A stretch of DNA of 64,000 nucleotides from Serratia quinivorans (GTDB lineage Bacteria > Pseudomonadota > Gammaproteobacteria > Enterobacterales > Enterobacteriaceae): the NCBI GenBank assembly GCA_900457075.1, contig UGYN01000002.1:868001-932000 (forward strand), in the 5' to 3' direction. Position numbers and translations under genes: made by a program. Below, in pieces: positions 56,732 through 64,000 of the stretch. The notes under the pieces are model-generated. The model was not told the origin of the DNA. It saw nothing but the letters and a program-made list of their open reading frames with translations, and did no database searches. How positions within the stretch are numbered: position 1 is the stretch's first letter; every line of letters starts with the position of its first letter.

Positions 56732-57109
56732 CTTTATCCAGTACTGTTTTTTTCTACTTAGAACCTGAAGCCAGATCCTGCATTCAAGCCATGGGATTAT
56801 AAGGTTAAAAGCGCAGATGCGAACATCACAATGTGCCTCAACACGGCAAAAGCAGACAATTACCTAAAGCCTGCCTGGCATCGGCTCTGCCAACCCATCA
56901 CCTTACCATGAAAAATCCGCGTTATACCCTATGGATTTCAAGTCGCAGCTAGGCGACCAACTCGCTCATCCCCAGGCGCTTACTCAAGTAAGTAACTGGG
57001 GTGAGCTAGTGCAGGTAACAACGCTGCGGCTTGAAAGGCGACGGGTATTTTCATCGTGTGTTTTAATCATGATACCCTAATCTGAATCTCACTCAGTATG
57101 AACTTCGCC
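56732..57109. other. Divergent region between seqA and ybfF with an ERIC insertion
   Basis: 378 bases without a gene, containing the ERIC element. The remaining sequence must carry both promoters. E. coli has a compact region here. Confidence 0.6.
56923..57049 (+). repeat. ERIC element upstream of ybfF
   Basis: 127 bases, from TATACCCTATGGATTTC to GACGGGTATT, nearly identical to the inverse of the copy at 47014-47140. It ends 60 bases before the ybfF start. Confidence 0.92.
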
Positions 57110-57872
57110 ATGAAATTACATTATCAACTGCTGGCCTGCGAGTCCGATGCTCTGCCGGTTGTCCTGATCCACGGGCTGTTTGGCAATCTGGACAATCTGG
57201 GCGTGCTGGCGCGCGACCTGAACCAACAGCACAGCGTGATTAAAGTCGATCTGCGCAACCACGGCCTGTCGCCACGTTCAGAGGTGATGACCTACCCGGA
57301 AATGGCGCGTGATCTGCTGACGCTGCTGGATGATTTGCAGTTGGACAAGGTCATTGTGATTGGACCACTCGATGGGCGGCAAAGCGGCGATGGCGCTGAC
57401 GGCAATCGCACCTGAGCGAGTGGAAAAACTGATCGTTATTGACGTGGCACCGGTGGATTATCAAACCCGTCGCCACGACGAGATTTTTGTCGCCTTACAA
57501 GCCGTAAGTGCGGCCGGTATCACCCAACGCCAGCAGGCGGCAGAACTGATGCGCGACTACCTGAAGGAAGAAGGAGTGATCCAGTTCCTGCTGAAATCCT
57601 TCCACCAGGGCGAATGGCGCTTTAACCTGCCGGTGCTGATCGAACAATACGAAAACATCACCGGCTGGCAGGAGGTTCCCGCCTGGCCGCATCCCACATT
57701 ATTCATTCGTGGTGGTCTGTCGCCCTACGTGCAGGACAGCTACCGCGCAGATATTGCCCGCCAGTTCCCGCAGGCTCGCGCGCACGTAGTCGCCGGCACC
57801 GGGCACTGGGTTCATGCGGAAAAACCGGAGGCGGTGCTGCGCGCAATTCACCGTTTTCTCGGCGAAGCCTGA
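57110..57872 (+). CDS. ybfF: Alpha/beta-hydrolase esterase YbfF (one-base frameshift in the sequence as given)
   Basis: About 253 residues after correction (E. coli 254). The oxyanion region is IHGLFGNLDNLGVLARDL, the nucleophile elbow is GHSMGGKAAM near residue 90, and the C-terminal His is in GTGHWVHAEKPEAV. The frame breaks exactly at the elbow: GGACCACTCG at 57362-57371 should lose A57364 to read GHS. The ATG at 57110 matches E. coli MKL; one at 57098 is possible. Activity on acyl-CoA and esters is known for the family; its role is not clear. Confidence 0.93.
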
Positions 57873-58164
57873 GTCGACCAGACCTTTAGCCTGATGCGTA
57901 CAGCCGCCTAAAACAATCATCTGGTGAAAAAACGCGCTAAAGATAACGGCTTAGCACGTTTTCGGCTCAGTTAAGCATTGTCGTTGCTCCACCTGCTGGG
58001 GTAATATGGCGCGCTATAATTTTGCCGCCGTGTCGAGCGTGTTGATTAACGCCTGGCTGGGGGTGAATTTGGGTTAGGGTTTATTGGCCCGAAGTGTGTT
58101 AACCGAACCATCCAGAAGCGTCTACGCGCTTTTAGATGCAAACTCCCTTGCAGTACCGCTACCT

Positions 58165-58452
58165 ATGGCAAAAGAACAAACGGATCGCACGACGCTGGAT
58201 CTGTTCGCAGATGAACGCCGTCCGGGGCGCCCGAAAACCAACCCGCTATCCCGAGATGAACAGCTTAGAATCAATAAGCGTAATCAGCTTCGACGCGATA
58301 AAGTCCGTGGCTTACGGCGTGTGGAACTGAAGATCAACGCGGATGCGGTGGACGCTCTGAACAAACTGGCGGAACAGCGGAACATCAGCCGCAGCGAGCT
58401 TATTGAGCAAATGCTGTTGGCACAACTGGCGGACGACCAGCCAGAACATTGA
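58165..58452 (+). CDS. ybfE: YbfE family LexA-regulated DNA-binding-like protein
   Basis: 95 residues from ATG 58165 (MAKEQTDRTTLDLFADERRPGRPKT), closely matching E. coli YbfE. It has a basic N-terminal half with a short RPGRPK element and a ribbon-helix-helix-like C-terminus (VELKINADAVDALNKLAEQRNISRSELIEQML). E. coli ybfE is in the SOS regulon, but I see no clear CTGT-N8-ACAG box here. An upstream in-frame extension to 58084 is not conserved. Confidence 0.9.
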   Translation: MAKEQTDRTTLDLFADERRPGRPKTNPLSRDEQLRINKRNQLRRDKVRGLRRVELKINADAVDALNKLAEQRNISRSELIEQMLLAQLADDQPEH

Positions 58453-58680
58453 TCATTGCAGCCGCACATGCGGCGCGGCGTTAAGGATGACGCCCGATCA
58501 ACATCATTTTATTCCACCCGGTATCGCATAAACGTGATAAAACCCCGGGGTAAATTTCTGGCATGATACGCAATTACCGGTGAGGGCTCCCCTTGCCATG
58601 GCATCATTTTAATCGGTGTTATCGTGGTCAGCGCTAACATCGTGTAATGCAATTTATTGAATTTAAAGGTTATACGCGAT

Positions 58681-59220
58681 ATGGCTAATGTAGGCATTTT
58701 CTTTGGCAGCGACACTGGCAATACCGAAAACATTGCCAAGATGATCCAGAAAATTCTTAAGCAACAGTTCGGTGACGATGTGTGCGAAATTCACGACATC
58801 GCCAAAAGCAGCAAAGAAGACCTGGAAGGCTTCGACATTTTGTTGCTCGGTATTCCAACCTGGTACTACGGCGAAGCCCAGTGTGACTGGGATGACTTCT
58901 TCCCAACGCTGGAAGACATCGACTTCAACGGCAAGCTGGTAGCCCTGTTTGGCTGCGGCGATCAGGAAGACTACGCAGAATATTTCTGTGATGCGATGGG
59001 CACCATCCGCGACATCATTGAACCGCGTGGCGCTGCCATAGTCGGCCACTGGCCAACCAAAGGCTATCATTTCGAAGCCTCGAAAGGTTTGGCAAGCGAC
59101 AGCCACTTCATTGGCCTGGCGATTGACGAAGACCGTCAACCTGAACTGACCAATGAGCGTGTTGAAGGTTGGGTAAAACAAATCGTCGAAGAGCTGAGCC
59201 TGGCCGAGATCGTCGGCTAA
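58681..59220 (+). CDS. fldA: Flavodoxin 1
   Basis: 179 residues (E. coli 176). FMN phosphate loop GIFFGSDTGNTENIAKM at the N-terminus, WYYGEAQCDWDDF near residue 57 and FGCGDQEDYAEYFCDAMG near residue 95 flank the flavin. A low-potential electron carrier for IspG/IspH, BioB and ribonucleotide reductase activation. The start follows a weak ribosome site; a TTG at 58657 adds eight unconserved residues. Confidence 0.97.
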   Translation: MANVGIFFGSDTGNTENIAKMIQKILKQQFGDDVCEIHDIAKSSKEDLEGFDILLLGIPTWYYGEAQCDWDDFFPTLEDIDFNGKLVALFGCGDQEDYAEYFCDAMGTIRDIIEPRGAAIVGHWPTKGYHFEASKGLASDSHFIGLAIDEDRQPELTNERVEGWVKQIVEELSLAEIVG

Positions 59221-59540
59221 CGCCAAAGGTTGAACAAAAGCCCTGCAAAGTGCATAGTGTTGCCGGCAGGGCCATCATTGGCAGTACTGATTACTGCAAT
59301 CGAAGATACATATTTGTAACTTCCCACATCGTCAAGGTAGACTGAGTTATCGGTTTATCCCGCCCATCAAGACGTTGCGTGTGTAACATGCAATAGTGCA
59401 ATTATATCTTTGTTAACAACCGGCGGTTTCTATTTAGGTCAACCGGTTCTATAATGAGACGCAATTAACTCTTTGTGCCGACCGATGCCACAGGCGAGAA
59501 CGCCTCAACTTGATTAGCATAGTAACAGGACTGAATCCGC
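59221..59540. other. fldA-fur intergenic region with a candidate fur promoter
   Basis: 320 bases. GCCCTGC/GCAGGGC arms (59240-59272) can fold after fldA without a T-run. A perfect TATAAT at 59450-59455 with a weak -35 may drive fur. A ten-codon ORF (ATGCCACAGGCG) lies between it and fur, but I cannot tell whether it is a uof-type leader. Confidence 0.45.
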
Positions 59541-59987
59541 ATGACTGACAACAACACCGCATTGAAGAAGGCCGGCTTAAAAGTCACGCTTCCGCGACTC
59601 AAAATCCTGGAAGTACTGCAAAATCCGGAATGCCATCACGTCAGTGCGGAAGATCTGTACAAAAAACTGATAGATATGGGCGAAGAAATTGGCCTGGCTA
59701 CGGTTTACCGCGTACTGAACCAATTTGATGATGCCGGCATTGTGACCCGTCACAATTTCGAAGGCGGCAAGTCCGTATTCGAACTGACCCAGCAGCATCA
59801 CCACGATCACCTGATTTGCCTGGACTGCGGCAAAGTGATCGAATTCAGCGATGAATCTATCGAAGTTCGTCAGCGTGATATCGCCAAGCAGCACGGCATC
59901 AAGCTCAGCAACCACAGCCTGTACCTGTATGGCCACTGTGAAGCCGGTGACTGCCGCGAAGACGAAACTCTGCACGATAAAAAATAA
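59541..59987 (+). CDS. fur: Ferric uptake regulator Fur
   Basis: 148 residues, as in E. coli. N-terminal winged helix (GLKVTLPRLKILEVL, GLATVYRVLNQFDDAGIV) and a C-terminal dimerisation/metal domain with HHHDHLICLDCGKVIEFSDESIE carrying the CxxC zinc ligands, then the HGIKLSNHSLYLYGHCEAGDC ligands. Global Fe2+-dependent repressor. Preceded by ACAGGACTGAATCCGC. Confidence 0.98.
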   Translation: MTDNNTALKKAGLKVTLPRLKILEVLQNPECHHVSAEDLYKKLIDMGEEIGLATVYRVLNQFDDAGIVTRHNFEGGKSVFELTQQHHHDHLICLDCGKVIEFSDESIEVRQRDIAKQHGIKLSNHSLYLYGHCEAGDCREDETLHDKK

Positions 59988-60007
59988 TGCCCTCAACCGG
60001 CATTGAG

Positions 60008-60031
60008 AACCGCCTTCATGGCGGTTTTTTT
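60008..60031 (+). terminator. Rho-independent terminator of fur
   Basis: AACCGCC-TTCAT-GGCGGTT hairpin followed by a T-run. Confidence 0.92.
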
Positions 60032-60058
60032 ATGCCCATAGCCCGGTGACGAACAGAT

Positions 60059-60085
60059 AAAAAAATCCCCGGACAGGTCCGGGGA
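60059..60085 (-). terminator. Rho-independent terminator of the glycosyltransferase operon
   Basis: TCCCCGGAC and GTCCGGGGA form a perfect 9-bp stem with loop-forming AG/CT centre, followed on the minus strand by seven T. About 110 bases after the glycosyltransferase stop. Confidence 0.88.
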
Positions 60086-60194
60086 AAGTTCACAGCTTGA
60101 AATACAACAATTGCAGCGGCACTTCTCTCTCGCTTCCCACTTACACTCACTTCACCGTCAACTCACCCGCCGACACGCGGGTGGGCAAACCTCT

Positions 60195-62157
60195 TCACAG
60201 CTCATACTCAAGAAACAACAGCCGATCAAAAAATAACGACCAGGCCTGATCGAACACACCTCGGACACGGAATCCCTTGTTCAGATAGATTTGGCTGGCC
60301 TCACTGCTTTGCCATACGCACAGCACGATATTTTTCGCCTGTTGCCGATCTGCCTGCTGCTTTATCAGGGCAAACATCTGATTAAAATGCCCTTGCCCGC
60401 GGAATTGGCTCTCAATTGCCAGGCTGCAGATAAAATAATCGTCAGCAGCGCACTGGCTTTGCACAAAGCGATCGTATGCCTCATCAAGCGGCCTCATTTC
60501 ATCGCGATAAAGGTAGTCCGCTTCTATGCCATACAGTTCGCTAACGGTGGCCGCGTTGAAAAAGCCGACAAACGCTCCACGCCGGTCGTAAGCCACCGTG
60601 ATCAACCCCAGATAAGGCTCAATATTTTGCGCCTGCTGTAACGACACCAGATCCAGCCCGGCCCGGTTGCCAACAGAACAGTACTCCAGGTAACTGGTAC
60701 TAAAAATCAGCTTCGCCATGCGAGTTTTATCGGCTTCACTGGCCTGCCGCCCCGGTAGAAAATGCAAAGCCCCGCCCGGATCCGGCACCACCGCTTCCCC
60801 TATTCCAGCAGTCGGACACCAGTAATTCCCCACCGCAATCTGCCGTCGGTTATCAGCAATCAGGTATTCCCCAAAAAGCTGGTTTACCCGATCAAGCGTG
60901 CGGTCATGGGAAAGCACGGAATAATAGTGGTAATGGTCGATATCGGAACGGATCTGCGCTGGATAGGCCATACGCGGCACTTCATCGACGGTAAATATTT
61001 CCGCATAACGAGCCAGATCCAGCGGCTGTTCAAGCTGCCAATCCAGCTGTTCCAGGCGGCTGACGCATTGCTGGTAGCTAAACTGTTCCTCCTGCGACAG
61101 CGGTAGCCGCTCATTGGTGATCACATCTTCCAACAGACGCATACCGCGAATACCACAGGTGACTGCCTGTGGGTGCGCATCATAATGGACGCCATAATCC
61201 TGACAGAAGCGGTCGTGACTGAGGAAGGACCGGCCTATGTGGCGACTCCACAGCTGATAAAAGGGATCGAACAATTTCCGCTCATAAACCGAATTCTTGT
61301 CCGGCACTTCACCGCTTTGCGCCGCATAGATCTGATCCAACCCCGCCAACATCCGGCACAGCGAGATATCTCCTTTGCGGCTGATAATCATGCCGGTCTC
61401 ATCGAGAAACAGATTCAACCAGCTAACGTGGCTGACTTCCCCTGCGGGCAGAAACTGAAGATAATCCGGTAATTCTGGCTTGGTCAAAAACAGCGTCGCC
61501 GATCGATGAGGAAGGGTATCGATATCCATGTACAGCCCCCCCATCTCGATCAAAATCAGAAAACGGAAGTAGTCGGAAAGCGTGGCGTAATAGCGCTTAT
61601 CGTGCAGTTGATGGATAAAGCGCAGGTTGTCGCCGACCCTTTTTTGCGCCAGTTCGCTCAACGAATGCACCTGCAGGCGATGATTACCGGCATCATACTC
61701 CCCCAGGTAGCCGCCTTTTATCACCGGTACGGGGATGAAATATGCATCCCTTGCCAGTTGCTGCGCTTCCCAAACCCATAACATGCCGACCCAGTCATTC
61801 GTCTCGGCGCTAGCCACCACCTGCTGTGCGTCGCCCCACTGGGAGATAACCTCTCTGGCATCGTCAGGGATAGCCCCCCCCCAACCAGATACGGTGCAGC
61901 CGTTTTTCGCTCGCAGCCAGCGGGCGAGTGGGCACGCAGAACAACGAAGAACAGCGTTCGGCATTGAATAAATGCCCGTGCGCTGCCCGCCACTCGCGCA
62001 GTTGAGCGACACCGCGCTGAAAACTTTCCAGCCGCGCCGGTGAAGTCTGGCGCTGATATTTAACGAACTCAAACTTCAGCTCGCTGATCCGCGCTTCGTA
62101 TTCTGCCCGGAACAGATCATCCTGCAGAACACCCAGATGCCCGTCGTTAAGCTTCAT
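60195..62157 (-). CDS. TcdA/TcdB-like glycosyltransferase fused to a GNAT acyltransferase (one-base frameshift at a G9 tract as given)
   Basis: About 653 residues after correction. The N-terminal 94 residues (MKLNDGHLGVLQDDLF to LHRIWLGG) are in one frame; AIPDDAREVISQW onward is in another. The switch is in nine G on the minus strand (plus C9 at 61874-61882); eight G joins IWLGGAIPDD, the usual start of the glycosyltransferase family with a DXD motif. Sugar-nucleotide elements are SDYFRFLILIEMGGLYMDIDT with Asp211 and Asp213 as the metal-binding DXD. Residues about 230-480 are unrecognised. The last ~170 residues look like GNAT, with LAIESQFRGQGHFNQMF as the acetyl-CoA loop. The start overlaps galE by 11 bases. 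No signal peptide is seen. Substrate unknown; a toxin role is possible but not shown. Confidence 0.75.
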
Positions 62158-63199
62158 CGGCCAGCATCCTTATCGATGGCATCGTTGCACAGCGACTGTA
62201 ACCCTGCGGATTTTTGCTTTGCCATGACCAGGCATCACACACCATTTTTTCCAGACTGCGTTTAGCCTGCCAGCCCAGCTTTTCTGCCGCCAGCGATGGG
62301 TCGGACCAACACTCGGCAATATCTCCCGCACGCCGGGGATTAAATTGGTAGGCGATTTTGAAGCCACAGGCGCGTTCAAACGCCCGAATAATCTCCAGCA
62401 CCGAGTAGCCTTTGCCGGTGCCCAGGTTATAGACGTTAAAACCTGGCTGCAGGTTATCCAGCGCTTTCAAATGCCCTTCGGCCAAATCCATAACGTGAAT
62501 GTAATCACGTACCCCGGTACCATCGCTGGTAGGGTAGTCGTTGCCATACACCGGCAACACCGCGAGTTTGCCAATAGCCACCTGCGCCAGATAAGCCAGA
62601 AGATTATTGGGAATGCCGGCGGGATCCTCACCAATCAAGCCGGACTCGTGCGCCCCGGCCGGATTAAAGTAACGCAGCGCGGTGATCGCCATCTGCGGGG
62701 CCGTGGAAGCGAACTCCGCCAGGATCTGCTCGACAATCAGCTTGGAAGTTCCATAAGGATTGGTGGTCTGCCCAACACGGCAATTCTCCGTCAGCGGGGT
62801 ATATTCCGCCGGTCCATAAACGGTGGCCGAAGAGCTGAAAATAAATTGCTTAACGCCGGCATGGCGCATTCTGTCCAGTACGATCAATGAGCCGGAAATA
62901 TTATTTTGATAATATTTCAGCGGTTCTTCGGTAGATTCCCTGACCGATTTCAACCCCGCAAGATGAATAACCGCATGAACATCATGCTGACGAAATATAT
63001 GATCCAACAAATGGTGTTGCTGGATATCTCCATGATAAAAAGTCACTTTTTTACCGGTTAATCGCTCGACCCGAAACAAAGACTCTGACGAACTGTTGGA
63101 CAGGTTGTCCAGTACGACAACTTCCGCCCCCCTTTCCAACAGCGCCAACACCGTATGCGAGCCGATATAACCGGCGCCGCCCGTCACCAATATAGCCAT
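62147..63199 (-). CDS. galE: UDP-glucose 4-epimerase
   Basis: 350 residues from ATG 63199, chosen for its distance from AAGGA. SDR extended family: NAD loop VTGGAGYIGSHTVLALLERG, SSSATVYG with the catalytic Ser, YGTSK with the catalytic Tyr/Lys, and RYFNPAGAHESG, GTGVRDYIHVMDLAEGH. Interconverts UDP-glucose and UDP-galactose. A gal-operon galE would be expected left of the window, so this is probably a second copy dedicated to the cluster. It overlaps the glycosyltransferase by 11 bases and follows the efflux gene by 49. Confidence 0.95.
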   Translation of the reverse strand: MAILVTGGAGYIGSHTVLALLERGAEVVVLDNLSNSSSESLFRVERLTGKKVTFYHGDIQQHHLLDHIFRQHDVHAVIHLAGLKSVRESTEEPLKYYQNNISGSLIVLDRMRHAGVKQFIFSSSATVYGPAEYTPLTENCRVGQTTNPYGTSKLIVEQILAEFASTAPQMAITALRYFNPAGAHESGLIGEDPAGIPNNLLAYLAQVAIGKLAVLPVYGNDYPTSDGTGVRDYIHVMDLAEGHLKALDNLQPGFNVYNLGTGKGYSVLEIIRAFERACGFKIAYQFNPRRAGDIAECWSDPSLAAEKLGWQAKRSLEKMVCDAWSWQSKNPQGYSRCATMPSIRMLADEA

Positions 63200-63248
63200 C
63201 ATATTTCCTTGTTTATGCTTAAAAATAAACGATTCACTCAGAAACCAC

Positions 63249-64000
63249 CTAAACTTCCCGGGTTTTAAAACCGACAGGTAAAGCAATACAAAGCAGTAAT
63301 ATGGCTAACAGATAAACGGAGGAATGCGGCCCGTATTCGGTCAGGATCCCTTGTAATATTCCGGCCAGGATCACACCGGTGGAAATACTGTTGGTGAATA
63401 AAGTGGTGGCCATGCCCGACCGCTCCGGCATCAAGTCCTGGAAATACAGCATGCCGACGGTGGCAATAATGCCGATAAATATCGCGTTGAACAGCTGCCA
63501 GACCAGCAATCCGGCGGCCGAGGTAAACCACAGCATCCCGGCATAAAACAGTATGCCGGCCACCAACGCTCCCGCCATCATCAGGCGCTTGCCCACCCCG
63601 GTTTACGTAGCGCCCTACCAGGATCATGATCGGGATTTCGATCGCGGCGGCGACGCCCATCATCCAGCCGGTCAGACTTTGCGGCAAACCCAACTCGGCA
63701 GTGATATACAACGGCACATCAATCAGATACATGGCGCTGCAGGTCCACATCAATACCGAGGCGAAAAACAACCGGCTAACGTCTTTATCGAAGACCGTTT
63801 TTTTGCGGTATGGCGATTTCATTACCCACAGGCGGGCGAACGACCTCGGGCAATATCCACCAGGCTAGCAGCGTGACCAGCAGGAATATGCCGGCAGCAA
63901 ACATAAACATGGCCGTAAAGCCATAATTCACCACCAGCATAAAAGCCAATGGCGGGCCAAATACCCAGGCCAGCGAAAGTTGGGCGCGCATGATAGCGCT
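63249..64000 (-). CDS. Set-type sugar efflux MFS transporter, N-terminus beyond the window, two frameshifts as given
   Basis: Three frame fragments align with the C-terminal two thirds of E. coli SetA/SetB. From the right edge: MRAQLSLAWVFGPPLAFML to IAIPQK, then KTVFDKDVSRLFFASVLMW to ILVGRYVNR, then GKRLMMAGALVAGILFYAG to the end TREV. The first break is at T7 63798-63804 (one base too many or two missing); the second needs one C fewer at 63596-63599 to give NRVGKRL. SetA-like proteins export lactose and other glycosides. First visible gene of the operon with galE and the glycosyltransferase. Confidence 0.85.

Noticed and set aside
59486..59520. A uof-like leader peptide upstream of fur
   Set aside because: A ten-codon ORF exists but I could not match it to uof or find coupling to fur.

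Overview
The window is a chromosomal segment from a gamma-proteobacterium of the order Enterobacterales. Gene order and protein similarity point to Serratia or a close relative (Yersiniaceae), recognised from memory and not by a database search. The backbone follows the E. coli gal to fur neighbourhood: gal operon, gpmA, aroG, zitB, pnuC, nadA, lysine/valine tRNAs, tol-pal, cyd, suc, sdh, gltA, nei, pxp, phrB, kdp, pgm, seqA, ybfF/ybfE, fldA, fur. Several blocks differ from that backbone.

Layout. 1-2411: end of galT, galK and galM. 2608-5038: psiF-like gene, gpmA with a Fur-box-like site, aroG. 5244-10008: a LuxR-type response regulator, a BvgS/EvgS-type hybrid kinase and zitB, joined by stop/start overlaps. 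10046-11854: nadA-pnuC with a NadR-like operator. 12287-12828: four tRNA-Lys and one tRNA-Val. 13007-18661: ybgC-tolQRAB-pal-cpoB. 18792-21940: cydABX-ybgE. 22663-32366: sdhCDAB-sucABCD. 33100-34392: gltA. 34500-40119: pxpBCA, a DUF969/DUF979 membrane pair, pcp and nei, which looks like a pyroglutamate scavenging operon. 40271-44785: ybgI, a class II cyclic-nucleotide phosphodiesterase, phrB, a DUF523-DUF1722 protein and ybfA. 45230-53303: kdpFABCDE, with an ERIC element between kdpA and kdpB. 53331-54286: a His-rich PadR regulator coupled to a DUF3861 gene, downstream of repeated palindromes. 54472-59987: pgm, seqA, ybfF, ybfE, fldA, fur. 60195-64000: a Set-type sugar efflux transporter, galE and a TcdA/TcdB-like glycosyltransferase fused to a GNAT domain; this is the most unusual locus.

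Sequence quality matters here. Ten genes are interrupted: galK, galM, aroG, cydA, sucC, sdhA, the phosphodiesterase gene, ybfF, the glycosyltransferase gene and the set gene (twice). All but one carry a clear one-base indel, most in short homopolymers; one of the two set-gene events could instead be two missing bases. The hybrid kinase has an in-frame stop in its signal peptide. Undoing the indels restores proteins that align end to end with E. coli homologues wherever I could compare them, and several reach the same length. I read most of these as sequencing errors in a draft assembly rather than gene decay. They are annotated as full-length genes with the break position given.

How the parts work together: sdh, suc and gltA supply central TCA-cycle steps and cytochrome bd oxidises quinol at low oxygen. 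tol-pal maintains the envelope, and Kdp handles potassium limitation under its own two-component system. The pxp/pcp block would cut N-terminal pyroglutamate from peptides and hydrolyse it to glutamate. The right-end cluster could make UDP-galactose (GalE), transfer and perhaps acylate a sugar (GT-GNAT), and export a small glycoside (Set).
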